Shown: positions 26,594-34,296 of the stretch, piece after piece | Layout of the letters: the number at the start of each line of letters is the position of its first letter | How positions within the stretch are numbered: position 1 is the stretch's first letter | Source of the DNA: Blautia wexlerae DSM 19850 | GTDB taxonomy: Bacteria; Bacillota; Clostridia; Lachnospirales; Lachnospiraceae | DNA length: 64,000 nucleotides | Direction of reading: 5' to 3' | Assembly: GCF_025148125.1 (NCBI RefSeq) | Contig: NZ_CP102267.1 | Location: 4,553,501-4,617,500, forward strand | Made by a program: the position numbers and the translations under genes | Notes under the pieces: model-generated | What the model saw: the letters and a program-made list of their open reading frames with translations, nothing else | Database searches by the model: none | Told to the model about the DNA's origin: nothing

Positions 26594-27445
26594 TCAGGCC
26601 TTTCCTTCTGAACCTGCAAGACGGATGATCTTTTTGATGTCTTCTGTCAGAGCATCATTTGCAAGCTGTGACAGTTTCCATGAATGTCCCTGATGATTTG
26701 TCTTCAATGCTTCTTCATAATGTTCTACATATTTATAACGGATTTCTGTACCAAAGTTGATCTTCGCAACACCAAGCTTAATAGCTTCTTTGATGATATC
26801 TTCTCTCATACCTGTACATCCATGAAGAACAAATGGAATATCTGTAAATTTCCTTACTTCTTCCAGAACTTCCAGTTTGATATCCGGTTCACCCTTATAA
26901 TATCCATGAGCATTTCCGATTCCAATAGCCAGGGAATCCGGCTGACACAAATCCAGAAACTGACGGACCTGCTCCGGATTTGCTACATTTTTATTCTCCA
27001 TCTGAGCACCGGCTTCATCTAATCTTAAAAGTTCTCCGATCTCTGCTTCTACAGGAACATCGAAACATTTTGCCACCTTGATCACTTCATTTGTGAGTCT
27101 GGCATTTTCTTCAATCGGTTTTGTAGATCCATCGATCATCAGGGACGTAAATCCATTCTTTAATGATTTCATGCAGATATCAAAGCTGTCACCATGGTCC
27201 AGATGGATCGCGATTGGTACACTTACTTTATTTGCACACCATTTACATACTTCTACAAACCAGTCATCTCCGGAATATGCTCCTGTAGCCACATAATGAG
27301 CCAGGATCGCAGGTGAATGCATTTCTTCCGCTGCTCTGCAGATCGCCCAGATAATATCATAGTTTCCACCCTGTGTGTTCATTGCAGGCACTGCATAATG
27401 TTCTCTTCGTGCCTTTTCGAGCATTTCCTTACTTGTAACTAACAT
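26594..27445 (-). CDS. Class II aldolase, GatY/KbaY-like (tagatose-bisphosphate type)
   Basis: The 283-residue zinc aldolase has IHLDHGDSFDICMK (metal site), EAEIGELLRL, GIGNAHGYYKGEPD (zinc His) and FVLHGCTGM (zinc His). The phosphate loop reads KINFGTEIRYKYVEH, with NFGTE instead of the common NxDTD. The length is usual for tagatose/fructose-bisphosphate aldolases. The substrate is inferred from the SIS neighbour as a ketohexose bisphosphate. Confidence 0.85.
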   Translation of the reverse strand: MLVTSKEMLEKARREHYAVPAMNTQGGNYDIIWAICRAAEEMHSPAILAHYVATGAYSGDDWFVEVCKWCANKVSVPIAIHLDHGDSFDICMKSLKNGFTSLMIDGSTKPIEENARLTNEVIKVAKCFDVPVEAEIGELLRLDEAGAQMENKNVANPEQVRQFLDLCQPDSLAIGIGNAHGYYKGEPDIKLEVLEEVRKFTDIPFVLHGCTGMREDIIKEAIKLGVAKINFGTEIRYKYVEHYEEALKTNHQGHSWKLSQLANDALTEDIKKIIRLAGSEGKA

Positions 27446-27497
27446 ATTTTCACTTCTTTCCCCTGCTCCTGGCAGGTTATATTTATTTATCTTTTCA

Positions 27498-28523
27498 TTA
27501 CTGTTTACAATAACATTTTTTCTCTGTGCTTTCCCTGATAACCAACCTGGCTGTAAAGCTTATTTTTTTATTTGCTTCATCATGACGAATCAGTGACAGA
27601 AGTGATTCTATTGCAAATTTTGCCACTTCTTCTTTCTGTATCTCCACTGTAGTAAGAGCCGGGCTTACATAATTACTTATAAAATCATTATCAAATCCAG
27701 TCACCATCAGATCATCCGGGACTTTTCTACCGGTTCTTCCTGCCACAGAAAGTGCCACTGCAGCCAGATTGTCATATCTTGCCACTATTGCATCAACAAA
27801 AGGATTTTCTTCCAGCAGTAACTGCAGTCTCTGTTCCAGTTCTTTTATATCCTCACATCCGGAAATCCTCTGCGCCTGTGCAAAAGTAATTTCTGATTCT
27901 TTTATCTGATCCAGAAATCCCTTCCAGTGAATATCCCTGTCACATTGTTTTCCTGTTTTATCAAGATAAACAAAATTTCTGCATCCATTTTTCACAAGGT
28001 ATTTTACACATTCTCTGCTGCCTTCATAAAGTCCTGTATCTACCACAACTGTATCCTGAAGCTCACAGCTGATCTCCCTGTTTAAAAACAGTACCATAGG
28101 GATTCCTGACTTCACCAGAAGTTTCAGTTCCCTGTCTGTTACACTGGAAGCACTGACAAATAAACCATCAAACTGCCTGCTTAGAATCTGACTTACAAAC
28201 TCATCTTCCTCCTGGCTCTCACAAAGAGAGATCATATATCCCCGTCTGTAAGCATCCCTGCTCATCTGGCTTACCAGTTCGGAAAAATAACCACTGCTCA
28301 GTTCTTCTGCAAGAAAAAGAATCTGCAGGCTGCCTTTTCCGTGAAGAGCCCTTGCAATATTGTTGGGATGATACTGAAGTTTTTCCACAACCTCAAGAAC
28401 ACGCTGCCTTTTTTCCTCTTTCACATAACGATTTTTGTTAAGTACATAAGAAACTATTGTTTCCGACACTCCTGCTTCTCTTGCAACATCTTTTCTTGTT
28501 ACTTTCTGTCGTCCGCTCTCCAC
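27498..28523 (-). CDS. LacI-family transcriptional regulator (distinct type)
   Basis: The 341-residue protein has helix-turn-helix VTRKDVAREAGVSETIVSYV and a sugar-binding domain with MVTGFDNDFISNYVSPALTT. It is not close to the two AAACGTTT-linked paralogues. It starts the unit LacI-aldolase-SIS and has a palindrome TATACAC....GTGTATA 32 bp upstream, which suggests autoregulation. Confidence 0.9.
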   Translation of the reverse strand: MESGRQKVTRKDVAREAGVSETIVSYVLNKNRYVKEEKRQRVLEVVEKLQYHPNNIARALHGKGSLQILFLAEELSSGYFSELVSQMSRDAYRRGYMISLCESQEEDEFVSQILSRQFDGLFVSASSVTDRELKLLVKSGIPMVLFLNREISCELQDTVVVDTGLYEGSRECVKYLVKNGCRNFVYLDKTGKQCDRDIHWKGFLDQIKESEITFAQAQRISGCEDIKELEQRLQLLLEENPFVDAIVARYDNLAAVALSVAGRTGRKVPDDLMVTGFDNDFISNYVSPALTTVEIQKEEVAKFAIESLLSLIRHDEANKKISFTARLVIRESTEKKCYCKQ

Positions 28524-28554
28524 TGTTCTGTTCCTTTCCGGATGACTTTCTTAA

Positions 28555-28572
28555 TATACACACGAGTGTATA
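28555..28572. promoter_or_regulatory. Palindromic operator upstream of LacI gene
   Basis: TATACACACGAGTGTATA has exact 7-bp arms around four bases. It lies just before the LacI gene of 27498-28523 and just after the terminator of the importer unit, so it probably controls the LacI-aldolase-SIS unit. Confidence 0.65.
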
Positions 28573-28576
28573 TTTT

Positions 28577-28618
28577 TTTCAAAGATTACACAGACATCTC
28601 TGCCTGTGTAATCTTTCT
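28577..28618 (-). terminator. Intrinsic terminator of the PFK-importer operon
   Basis: AAGATTACACAG pairs with CTGTGTAATCTT around a 10-nt loop, followed by TTTGAAAAAAA on the minus strand. It lies three bases past the binding-protein stop. Confidence 0.8.
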
Positions 28619-28620
28619 TA

Positions 28621-29631
28621 TTATTCTGCGCAAGCTTCTTCCATTACATCGAAAAGAACATAATTATCAACTGGTGTTTCTTCACAGTCACCGCTCTCAA
28701 CAAATGATTTCTGCTGCAGTTCATAATAGCCTTTGACATCATCCATATGATCCCTGATGAATTCACTTGTTGTCCAGTCTGCTACTTCTACCTGATCAAG
28801 AAGGGAATTTTTTTCAAGTTTAATCTTGTCAGCAATCCAGCCGCACACTTCATCATCATGGCTGTGGTCTGCACGATAGTCAAATCCTTTATAAAGAGCT
28901 CTTGCAAATCTTACAAGTACGTCATGATTTTCTTCAGCATATTTCGGCATTGCAATCCAACTTGCAAGAGATACAGTTTGATCAATAAATGTTTTGTTAT
29001 CTGTCAGCTGTACACCATCATCTCCAAGTTCCTCAAGAACTTTCAAAGAGTTCGGTACCCATGTTGCACACGCATCAACACTGCCAGAAAGCATTGCTGT
29101 TACAATGTTTGTTGCATCCATATCCATTGCTGTGATATCATCCATCGTCATACCTCCTTTTGCAAGGGTTTTATTCAGGATATCTTCACTGGATGTTCCT
29201 GAAGAATAAGCAATTGTTTTTCCTTTTAATCCTTCAATTGTATCTGTTCCTTTTTCCTTACTTCCGATTACAGCATCACCATTAGATACATGTGCAAGCG
29301 CAAAGATATCAGCTTTACCGTTGATGCAAAGTTTGTGGGCTCCCTGTCCGATGTATCCAACATCAATAGATCCAGATTCCATAGCCTGAATGATTGTCGG
29401 TCCATCGGAGAACTCTGTAAGCTGTACATCAATATTCTCATCATCAAAATATCCAAGTTCAATTGCAGAGATAAGACCATTTAAACTTGCATAATCAGGC
29501 ATATAAGCTACATGTACAGTTACTTTTTCCGGTTCTTCCTCTGTCGCTGCACTTACTCCCATTGCTCCGCCACAAATGACCATAGATGCTGTTACTGCCA
29601 TTGCTACTAACTTTTTCCATGTTTTTCTCAT
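28621..29631 (-). CDS. SsuA/NMT1-like ABC substrate-binding protein
   Basis: The ~336-residue protein has an N-terminal signal sequence (KKLVAMAVTASMVICGGAMG, possible cut after VSA) and motifs of the nitrate/sulfonate/taurine-binding family: VAYMPDYASLNGLISAIELG, PTIIQAMESGSIDVGYIGQG and TIAYSSGTSSEDI. Family members bind alkanesulfonates, taurine, nitrate or thiamine precursors. Start 29631 has AGGAAGCAGGACA before ATG. Last gene of the operon with ssuB- and ssuC-like genes. Confidence 0.85.
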   Translation of the reverse strand: MRKTWKKLVAMAVTASMVICGGAMGVSAATEEEPEKVTVHVAYMPDYASLNGLISAIELGYFDDENIDVQLTEFSDGPTIIQAMESGSIDVGYIGQGAHKLCINGKADIFALAHVSNGDAVIGSKEKGTDTIEGLKGKTIAYSSGTSSEDILNKTLAKGGMTMDDITAMDMDATNIVTAMLSGSVDACATWVPNSLKVLEELGDDGVQLTDNKTFIDQTVSLASWIAMPKYAEENHDVLVRFARALYKGFDYRADHSHDDEVCGWIADKIKLEKNSLLDQVEVADWTTSEFIRDHMDDVKGYYELQQKSFVESGDCEETPVDNYVLFDVMEEACAE

Positions 29632-29724
29632 TGTCCTGCTTCCTTTCTTTTCCACTTTTTAGGGTAGTATTTAATAGTTTCTCTTTATTCTGAACCGTTC
29701 CATACAAGCAACGACCAAAATTCA

Positions 29725-30516
29725 TTATTTTCTTACTTCCAGATATTCCTGATATACCTGACTCCAGATATGATTTTTCAATTCCATAAACCTTGGGCTC
29801 ATCTTTGTTTCCTGATCACGTGGATATGGAATATCAATATTTACAATATCTTTGATACGTCCGGGTCTGGCACTCATAACGATAACTCTCTGCGCCAGAA
29901 TAATTGCCTCATCTACATCATGTGTGATAAAAAAACATGTTTTTCTCTCACTCTCCCATGTTTTCAGAAGTTCTGTCTGCAGCTGAGTTCTTGTCTGCGC
30001 ATCTAAAGCTCCGAAAGGCTCATCCATAAGAAGTACTTCAGGTTTTACAGCATAGGCTCTTGCAATTGCAACACGCTGTTTCATACCACCGGAGAGTTCC
30101 TTTGGATAATGATTTACGAAATCTTCAAGCTGTACCATCTTGATATATTTCATTGCAATTTCTTTCGCTTCAGCATCGCTCTTGCCCTGCAATTTCAATC
30201 CAAACATAACATTTTTCAGAACCGTCAGCCATGGGAACAATGCATACTGCTGGAATACAACACCTCTTTCAGTACCTGTTCCTTCAATTTTCTTGCCATC
30301 AATATATACCGCTCCACTGGTTGGAGTATCCAGCCCTGCGATAATATTCAACAATGTAGATTTACCGCACCCGGAAGGTCCTACCACACAGATGAATTCA
30401 TTTTCTTTAATATCAAGATTTACTCCGTTTAATGCAGTCATCTCGCCCTTACGAGTCTGATAAATTTTTTTAACGTTATCAATCTTAAGTTTTGTCACTC
30501 TCTCTTCTCCTGCCAT
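29725..30516 (-). CDS. SsuB/TauB-like ABC ATPase
   Basis: The 263-residue ATPase has Walker A VVGPSGCGKSTLLNII, signature LSGGMKQRVAIARA and Walker B EVLLMDEPFGALD, with the H-loop FFITHDVDEAI. It belongs to the nitrate/sulfonate/taurine subfamily. Its start overlaps the permease stop by 22 bp. Confidence 0.9.
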   Translation of the reverse strand: MAGEERVTKLKIDNVKKIYQTRKGEMTALNGVNLDIKENEFICVVGPSGCGKSTLLNIIAGLDTPTSGAVYIDGKKIEGTGTERGVVFQQYALFPWLTVLKNVMFGLKLQGKSDAEAKEIAMKYIKMVQLEDFVNHYPKELSGGMKQRVAIARAYAVKPEVLLMDEPFGALDAQTRTQLQTELLKTWESERKTCFFITHDVDEAIILAQRVIVMSARPGRIKDIVNIDIPYPRDQETKMSPRFMELKNHIWSQVYQEYLEVRK

Positions 30517-31277
30517 CCTGTTAACCTTCCTTCTAAGAATTTAATGATTTTTTCCATTACCAGTCCAATAATACCAATGATGATGATATACATCAGCATA
30601 CCTGCTGTTTCAAAACTGTTTGCCAGAGAGCGGATTCTCATTCCCAGACCAGCAGTTGCTCCTGTTGTTTCTGCTGCGATCAATGTTGTCAGTGCAACAG
30701 AAATACCAAGTCGAACAGCTGTCAAAATAAACGGAGTTGTTGCCGGAAAAATAACTTTCACAAAAATATCTCTGTCTTTTGCACCAAGGACTCTGGCTGC
30801 TTTTACCAGAGTATTATCAATATTTCTTACACCCTGATAAATTGTAACTGTCATGATTAGGAATGTTGCGATCCAAATAACAATAATCTGAGGTTTTCTA
30901 CCTACACCTGCTGTAATAACTACCAACGGTACATATGCCAGAGGCGGAATGTTACGAATAAACTGAATCCATGGTTCCAGAACCCCTCTGACCGGGAGAT
31001 ACCATGCCATAAGAAACGCAATCGGTACTGCAGTTATAAAACCAAGTGCAAATCCGGCCAGAATTGATATCATTGAACTACAGAAATCCTGTCCAAGTGC
31101 CCCATTATCAATCATTCGTTTGGCTGCCTCAAGAATAGCCGGAATAAATGGGAAGCTTCGTGCTGTTTTGGGATTAATGGATAATACATACCATAACAGG
31201 ATTGCTACCGCAAGGGAAATCAGTACCCATGCCCATCCCGGGATAGACTGCATTACTCCTTTTTTCTTTTTTTCCAT
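30495..31277 (-). CDS. SsuC/TauC-like ABC permease
   Basis: The 260-residue permease has about six helices and the family loop VKAARVLGAKDRDIFVKVIF. The sequence IRNIPPLAYVPLVVITAGVG is typical of sulfonate/taurine/nitrate permeases. It lies between the PFK-like gene (54 bp upstream) and the ATPase gene. Confidence 0.9.
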   Translation of the reverse strand: MEKKKKGVMQSIPGWAWVLISLAVAILLWYVLSINPKTARSFPFIPAILEAAKRMIDNGALGQDFCSSMISILAGFALGFITAVPIAFLMAWYLPVRGVLEPWIQFIRNIPPLAYVPLVVITAGVGRKPQIIVIWIATFLIMTVTIYQGVRNIDNTLVKAARVLGAKDRDIFVKVIFPATTPFILTAVRLGISVALTTLIAAETTGATAGLGMRIRSLANSFETAGMLMYIIIIGIIGLVMEKIIKFLEGRLTGWQEKRE

Positions 31278-31331
31278 AATTACTCTCCTTTCAATGGAAC
31301 ATTTTCATTTTTGTTTTGTATATTTTTCGTT

Positions 31332-32498
31332 TTAAAGATAATCCTTGAAATTCAGGAATTCCGGAAGTGGATCTCCGATCAGCGGGCGACACCAGTCAAC
31401 AAATTCCTGTGTTACATCGTTACCTCTTTCATTTATAAAATTGTCAGGCATCTTCCGTTCATAAAGCATAACTTCTTTGATAGGAACAAGCTTTGTTTTC
31501 ATCTGATACACCGTTCCCGGGACCCGTTCAAAACCTACCATCACTCCGCTGTTTCCTTCAACAGCACTCCTCAGTGCAACTGTGCCGGCCTGTCTTGCTT
31601 CTTCTCTGTCCACCGGTGACTGAAGTGCTACAGAAGTTCTTCCGCAAAGTCCGGGTTTTTCGCTTCTTGCTTTTACGCCAAGTTTCTTAACTACCAGATT
31701 CGCAAGATGTGAACTTACATCTCCATAATAAACAGCTCTTTCTGATTTAAAGATTGGAGGAACAATAGATTCTCCATTTGCATCATGAAGTCCCTCACTT
31801 ACCAGAACTACTACTCCACCCTGCTTTTTCTGAAGTCTGGATACATCCTCAAGAAACTCATCTTCATTAAAGTTTCGTTCCGGCAGATAGATCAGGTGAG
31901 GAGCATCTCCCTGTTTCCTTCTTGCAAGTGCGGAAGCTGCTGTGATCCATCCTGCATTTCTTCCCATGGCTTCCATAATACATACATGAATGGGAAGAGA
32001 TTTTACATCTTCACCAACTTCCTGGGTAGAAGCTGCAATAAATCTTGCCGCACTTCCATATCCTGGTGAGTGATCTGTCATTGCGATATCATTGTCAATC
32101 GTTTTTGGAATTCCAACAACTTTGATATCCTGATCCTTACAGACCTCATAAATATGTCCGCATGCATCCATAGTTCCGTTTCCGCCATTCAGAAGAACAT
32201 ATTTAATATCATGTTTTTTAAAGATATCCACCATTTTTTCATAATCTTTTTCATATAGAGGATATCTGGAAGATCCAATTGCCGAAGCAGGTGTATGCAA
32301 AAGAAGTTTCAATTTTTCATCATCAAACGAAGTCAAATCTATGAAAGTTTCTGAAAAAATTGCTCCGGTTCCACCAATCGCTCCGTAAACTTTTCCAACC
32401 TCCGGATTTCGTTTTGCTTCTTCGATCACACCGTAAAGGGATGCATTGATGACTGCTGTAGGCCCACCTCCATGTACCACTAATACATTTTGTGACAT
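31332..32498 (-). CDS. Phosphofructokinase-family sugar-phosphate kinase, atypical
   Basis: The 388-residue protein (from start 32498, GAAAGGAAAGCGGA upstream) is PfkA-like: NGGNGTMDACG (105-109), IPKTIDNDIA (131-137) and IMEAMGRNAGWI. PKTIDND with Lys is the mark of pyrophosphate-dependent enzymes. GGNGT is unusual, since ATP and PPi enzymes have GGDGS or GGDDS and the Asp helps bind magnesium. The catalytic TIDND is intact. As the first gene of the importer operon it probably phosphorylates a ketose-6-phosphate or related compound for one of the class II aldolases. Confidence 0.85.
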   Translation of the reverse strand: MSQNVLVVHGGGPTAVINASLYGVIEEAKRNPEVGKVYGAIGGTGAIFSETFIDLTSFDDEKLKLLLHTPASAIGSSRYPLYEKDYEKMVDIFKKHDIKYVLLNGGNGTMDACGHIYEVCKDQDIKVVGIPKTIDNDIAMTDHSPGYGSAARFIAASTQEVGEDVKSLPIHVCIMEAMGRNAGWITAASALARRKQGDAPHLIYLPERNFNEDEFLEDVSRLQKKQGGVVVLVSEGLHDANGESIVPPIFKSERAVYYGDVSSHLANLVVKKLGVKARSEKPGLCGRTSVALQSPVDREEARQAGTVALRSAVEGNSGVMVGFERVPGTVYQMKTKLVPIKEVMLYERKMPDNFINERGNDVTQEFVDWCRPLIGDPLPEFLNFKDYL

Positions 32499-32629
32499 AT
32501 TCCGCTTTCCTTTCCACTGTTTATTGTGCATCTTACAATAAACTTTTTATTTTTCTTGAATATGTTTTATTCAATTTCACTTTGTACTCTTATCTTAACA
32601 TATTTTTGCAAAAACAAAAGCACAATTAA

Positions 32630-32643
32630 TGAAAACGTTATCT
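32630..32643 (-). promoter_or_regulatory. cre/LacI-like site upstream of the PFK-importer operon
   Basis: TGAAAACGTTATCT matches the catabolite-responsive element consensus except at the last base and is also related to the AAACGTTT sites. A weak -10 (TAAGAT, 32592-32597) lies downstream on the minus strand. Confidence 0.45.
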
Positions 32644-32751
32644 GGATATTTTGTATAATTTGTCATTTCAATTTTTGTGTATTTTTTTTTATGCTTTTTT
32701 CCATTTTTTTCTCTTTCACAGGATTTTCACTGATTTTTGCTTTCGTATAAA

Positions 32752-32883
32752 AAACAAAGAGGTCAAAAAGATACTAATCTTTTCAACCTCTTTGTTTTCC
32801 GATTATTTTTTTGCTTTATCAATTTAACTCAATAATATAGTAATTTTGATATATTTGCAATTCAATATTACGCAAACGTTTGA
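32752..32883 (-). promoter_or_regulatory. Operator, promoter and terminator in the 32.5-32.9 kb gap
   Basis: On the minus strand the order is operator AAACGTTT (32874-32881), -35 TTGCAA (32855-32860), a 17-bp spacer, -10 TATTAT (32832-32837), then a terminator stem AACAAAGAGGTTGAAAAGAT/ATCTTTTTGACCTCTTTGTT at 32752-32800. The terminator may end the chrA unit. As a promoter-terminator pair it could also make an RNA of about 70 nt. No protein gene is seen in 32499-32899. Confidence 0.45.
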
Positions 32884-32899
32884 TTTACCATATAGTGAT

Positions 32900-33469
32900 T
32901 TACGCTTTTTTTACAGCGTTCAAAACCACATTTGCCACACCACACAAAACCATTGCCAATATAGGATTTATTTTAAATTTACGAAGCAGCACCAATGCGA
33001 CCACAAAAAATATGATCATTTCCACACATACATTCTGGCGTATAAGATTTACAGTACCATCAATGAAAAATGCAGAAATTAAAATCGTTACCCCTGCTTT
33101 GGCGATCATCGATACAACTGCCGGTCTGAGAGATGCCAGTGTTCCCTGAAGTAAAGACATATTCCGATACTTCATATAAACATATGCCAGCAAGGTTACA
33201 ATAATACAGGAGGGAAGAATACATCCCAATGTAGCAATTATTGCACCTAAGATTCCCGCTATCTGCATCCCTACAAAAGTAGCAGAGTTTACTGCAATCG
33301 GTCCCGGCGTCATTTCAGCGATCGTTATCAGATTCGTAAATTCGCTCATTGAAAGCCAGCTGTGCAGATTCACCACCTGTTCCTGTATCAGCGGCATTGC
33401 GGCATATCCTCCTCCAAAACTCAATGCCCCGACCTGGATGAAACTTAAAAAAAGCTGAATATAGATCAT
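32900..33469 (-). CDS. chrA: Half-size ChrA-family anion transporter, second subunit
   Basis: The 189-residue membrane protein has the CHR motifs GALSFGGGYAAMPLIQEQVV and EMTPGPIAVNSATFVG. Short-chain ChrA proteins work as pairs in opposite topology and exchange chromate/sulfate or unknown oxyanions. It overlaps its partner by 4 bp. Confidence 0.9.
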   Translation of the reverse strand: MIYIQLFLSFIQVGALSFGGGYAAMPLIQEQVVNLHSWLSMSEFTNLITIAEMTPGPIAVNSATFVGMQIAGILGAIIATLGCILPSCIIVTLLAYVYMKYRNMSLLQGTLASLRPAVVSMIAKAGVTILISAFFIDGTVNLIRQNVCVEMIIFFVVALVLLRKFKINPILAMVLCGVANVVLNAVKKA

Positions 33470-34041
33470 TTTTCCCTGCCTCCTTTTACTATTGTCCGTA
33501 CCATTCCAAATACAGCTACCAAAAGTATTATATAGATAATGTTAACATTCAGGAAATAGCTGAGACAAAAACTGATGATCATTATCACCACATTCACCCA
33601 GTCCTTTGACTTTACAACATTTTTCCCCATATCATACACTACAGACATAATAACTGCCCCAACTCCCGCAGTCATTCCTTTTAATAATGCCGCAATATAA
33701 TAATTGGAACAAAACGCATCATAAAATACAGAAATAACAGATAAGATCACCATCGGAGGAATGATCGCTCCAATGACAGATACCAGCATTCCCGGTATGC
33801 CGGCAAGCTTATACCCCACAATAATCGCTCCGTTTACTGCGATCGCTCCAGGTGAAGACTGGGCGATTGCAACCAGATCCAGCATTTCATCTTCTTCGAT
33901 CCAGTGATAATGATCCACAAATTTTTCTTTCAGCAAAGTAACAATTACATAACCGCCGCCGAAAGTAAATGTGCTGAGATACAGACATGCAAAAAATAAT
34001 TTTCGCAGTACATATCCTTTACTTTTTGTTTTTTCTTCCAT
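33466..34041 (-). CDS. chrA: Half-size ChrA-family anion transporter, first subunit
   Basis: The 191-residue protein has STFTFGGGYVIVTLLKEKFV and QSSPGAIAVNGAIIVGYK. It pairs with the downstream gene. The perfect AGCAAACGTTTGCT palindrome at 34125-34138 lies in its upstream region, which places it in the same regulon as the amino-sugar genes and supports transport of a pathway-linked anion. Confidence 0.9.
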   Translation of the reverse strand: MEEKTKSKGYVLRKLFFACLYLSTFTFGGGYVIVTLLKEKFVDHYHWIEEDEMLDLVAIAQSSPGAIAVNGAIIVGYKLAGIPGMLVSVIGAIIPPMVILSVISVFYDAFCSNYYIAALLKGMTAGVGAVIMSVVYDMGKNVVKSKDWVNVVIMIISFCLSYFLNVNIIYIILLVAVFGMVRTIVKGGREK

Positions 34042-34124
34042 TTTATTTCCCCCATTTTTTAATACATTCTATAGATTCTATATTTTATCTTATCATGTAC
34101 TAAAAAAAATTCACTTCATTTATC

Positions 34125-34138
34125 AGCAAACGTTTGCT
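34125..34138. promoter_or_regulatory. Perfect LacI-type operator AGCAAACGTTTGCT
   Basis: An exact 14-bp palindrome between the divergent chrA and LacI genes. A possible chrA -10 (TAGAAT, 34066-34071) would put the operator about 72 bp upstream of the start point, as at nagB and larC; the -35 there is poor, so this is tentative. Confidence 0.65.
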
Positions 34139-34296
34139 TTATATTTTCATACATTTCTTATATTGCATCTGTATTTTTGTCTTTGAATCAACTATACTTG
34201 TGTTAACAATATAGCTGTAAATTCATACAGCAATCTGACATCCTGGTTCTGACATAAGTATCATAAAACACTGCACCCCAAGAAAGGAGGTCTCCT

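Noticed and set aside
28621..31277. Thiamine-precursor (ThiXYZ) transporter
   Set aside because: NMT1-like binding proteins can bind pyrimidine precursors, but no TPP riboswitch precedes this unit and it is joined to a sugar kinase; the thiamine genes are at 54 kb.
31332..32498. Ordinary ATP-dependent glycolytic PFK
   Set aside because: PKTIDND and GGNGT differ from PfkA, and the operon context is an importer rather than glycolysis.
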